Below are positions 6,919 through 7,370 of a stretch of 7,370 nt of DNA, piece after piece. The position numbers and the translations under genes are program-made. Source of the DNA: Deltaproteobacteria bacterium. GTDB lineage: Bacteria; Desulfobacterota; Binatia; UBA9968. The stretch spans positions 5,780 through 13,149 of the forward strand of contig JACPFH010000523.1 in the NCBI GenBank assembly GCA_016183075.1, read 5' to 3'. Below the pieces are notes generated by a model that was given only the letters and a program-made list of their open reading frames with translations, ran no database searches and was not told the DNA's origin. Positions within the stretch are counted from its first letter, which is position 1, and the number at the start of each line of letters is the position of its first letter.

Positions 6919-6982
6919 GGGGACAGTCACCTTTTGCGCGGAGCGGCCGAAGGGTTCTTTCGAACAAAAGGTGACTGTCCCC
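6919..6982. repeat. Perfect 18-bp inverted repeat in the divergent promoter region
   Basis: GGGGACAGTCACCTTTTG (6919-6936) and its exact reverse complement CAAAAGGTGACTGTCCCC (6965-6982) flank a 28-base spacer. The spacer has a small nested stem CGAA/TTCG (6948-6951 with 6959-6962). It lies 90 bases upstream of the cyclodeaminase-like start and 73 upstream of the hydrolase start. It could be a REP-type element, a cruciform/attenuator hairpin or a paired regulator site. No second copy was seen in the window. Confidence 0.9.
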
Positions 6983-6999
6983 CTGTGCGCGAAATCGAG

Positions 7000-7028
7000 T
7001 TGACGGCAAATCCCCTATCGGATACTCT
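7000..7028 (+). promoter_or_regulatory. Possible sigma70-type promoter of the hydrolase
   Basis: TTGACG (7000-7005; five of six to TTGACA) and TACTCT (7023-7028; four of six to TATAAT) are 17 bases apart. Transcription would begin near 7035, just before the ribosome site, giving a leader of about 20 bases. The 18-bp inverted repeat ends 17 bases upstream of the -35 box, a suitable place for an activator or repressor site. Confidence 0.45.
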
Positions 7029-7054
7029 CCGCGAGAAGCTTCAAGGAGGAAAGC

Positions 7055-7370
7055 ATGATCACGGTTGAAGGGGAACCCATCGAAGTCATTGACGCGCATT
7101 CGCACATGGGAGCGAGGAAAAAGCTTGCCATCCACCAGATTCCGCCGATTATGAAATTCATGGCGGAGGATATGCTGCGCTCGATGGACGACGCTGGCGT
7201 GGATGCGGTCGTCACTTTTGCGATCGGGGTCGGCGAGCCGTCCGATTACAGAGAAACCAACCAGTATATCGCCGACGCCATGAAACAGCACTCCGGTCGC
7301 ATTCATGGATTCATGAGATTGAACCCTGCAGATGGCCCAAAACACACGCTGGAGGTGCTGGAGGAAGCGG
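7055..7370 (+). CDS. Amidohydrolase_2 family metal-dependent hydrolase (3' partial)
   Basis: First 105 residues of a TIM-barrel metal hydrolase, cut by the window end. The ATG at 7055 follows a strong AGGAGG (7044-7049). The protein opens MITVEGEPIEVIDAHSHMG; Asp13-Ala-His15-Ser-His17 is the HxH metal site at the end of the first barrel strand. It continues with LRSMDDAGVDAVVTFAIG (41-58), the second strand and helix of the fold, and GRIHGFMRLNPADG (81-94), the third strand, a pattern common in the Amidohydrolase_2 (PF04909) group that includes decarboxylases and lactone hydrolases acting on aromatic or cyclic acids. The later metal and catalytic residues (a further His and an Asp) lie beyond the window. 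The substrate cannot be told. Divergent pairing with the cyclodeaminase-like gene suggests joint action on an imino or lactam/cyclic compound, which is inference. Confidence 0.85.
   Translation, partial: MITVEGEPIEVIDAHSHMGARKKLAIHQIPPIMKFMAEDMLRSMDDAGVDAVVTFAIGVGEPSDYRETNQYIADAMKQHSGRIHGFMRLNPADGPKHTLEVLEEA

Noticed and set aside
6830..7345. 172-residue N-terminal extension of the cyclodeaminase-like protein
   Set aside because: It runs antisense through the start of the hydrolase and the 18-bp palindrome; the start at 6829 has GGAGG and gives the normal family length.

Overview
The window (7370 bases, GC-rich) reads as chromosome of an uncultured environmental bacterium. The gene types would fit Deltaproteobacteria, NC10/Methylomirabilota or Tectomicrobia-like lineages; this is an impression from the proteins, not a measurement. 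There are seven genes: five complete, one cut by each window edge. No rRNA, tRNA, CRISPR array or transposase gene was seen.

Positions 2-4115 hold one plus-strand operon that looks like a complete export/transfer module of the FTR1/P19-type iron uptake systems (Campylobacter Cj1658-Cj1663, E. coli FetMP-FetABCDEF). First is the 3' part of a protein joining the end of an FTR1-like membrane permease to a DUF2318 domain with five cysteines. Next come two FtsX/MacB-fold permeases that are diverged paralogues and overlap by ATGA, then a MacB/LolD-type ABC ATPase. The thioredoxin-like genes that often end this operon are absent. P19, if present, would lie upstream of the window.

Positions 4116-5767 hold a single gene for a secreted protein made of nine ungapped 34-residue TPR units. 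It lies between two same-orientation copies of a roughly 100-base, partly palindromic intergenic repeat (4234-4412 and 5636-5750). The left copy carries about 80 extra bases that contain their own palindrome. TPR unit 6 contains a perfect 11-bp inverted repeat inside the coding sequence.

Positions 5768-7370 hold a divergent pair: a minus-strand ornithine cyclodeaminase/mu-crystallin family protein and the start of a plus-strand Amidohydrolase_2 family metal hydrolase. The 225-base divergent region holds a perfect 18-bp inverted repeat (GGGGACAGTCACCTTTTG) and a plausible sigma70-type promoter for the hydrolase. The cyclodeaminase-like protein keeps the NAD(P)-binding motif but seems to lack the family's substrate loop, so its substrate is probably not ornithine.

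The best candidates for something undescribed are the repeat pair around the TPR gene, the 18-bp palindrome between the divergent genes, and the loop-deleted cyclodeaminase paralogue paired with the hydrolase. The iron module itself is a known type with a notable fusion.
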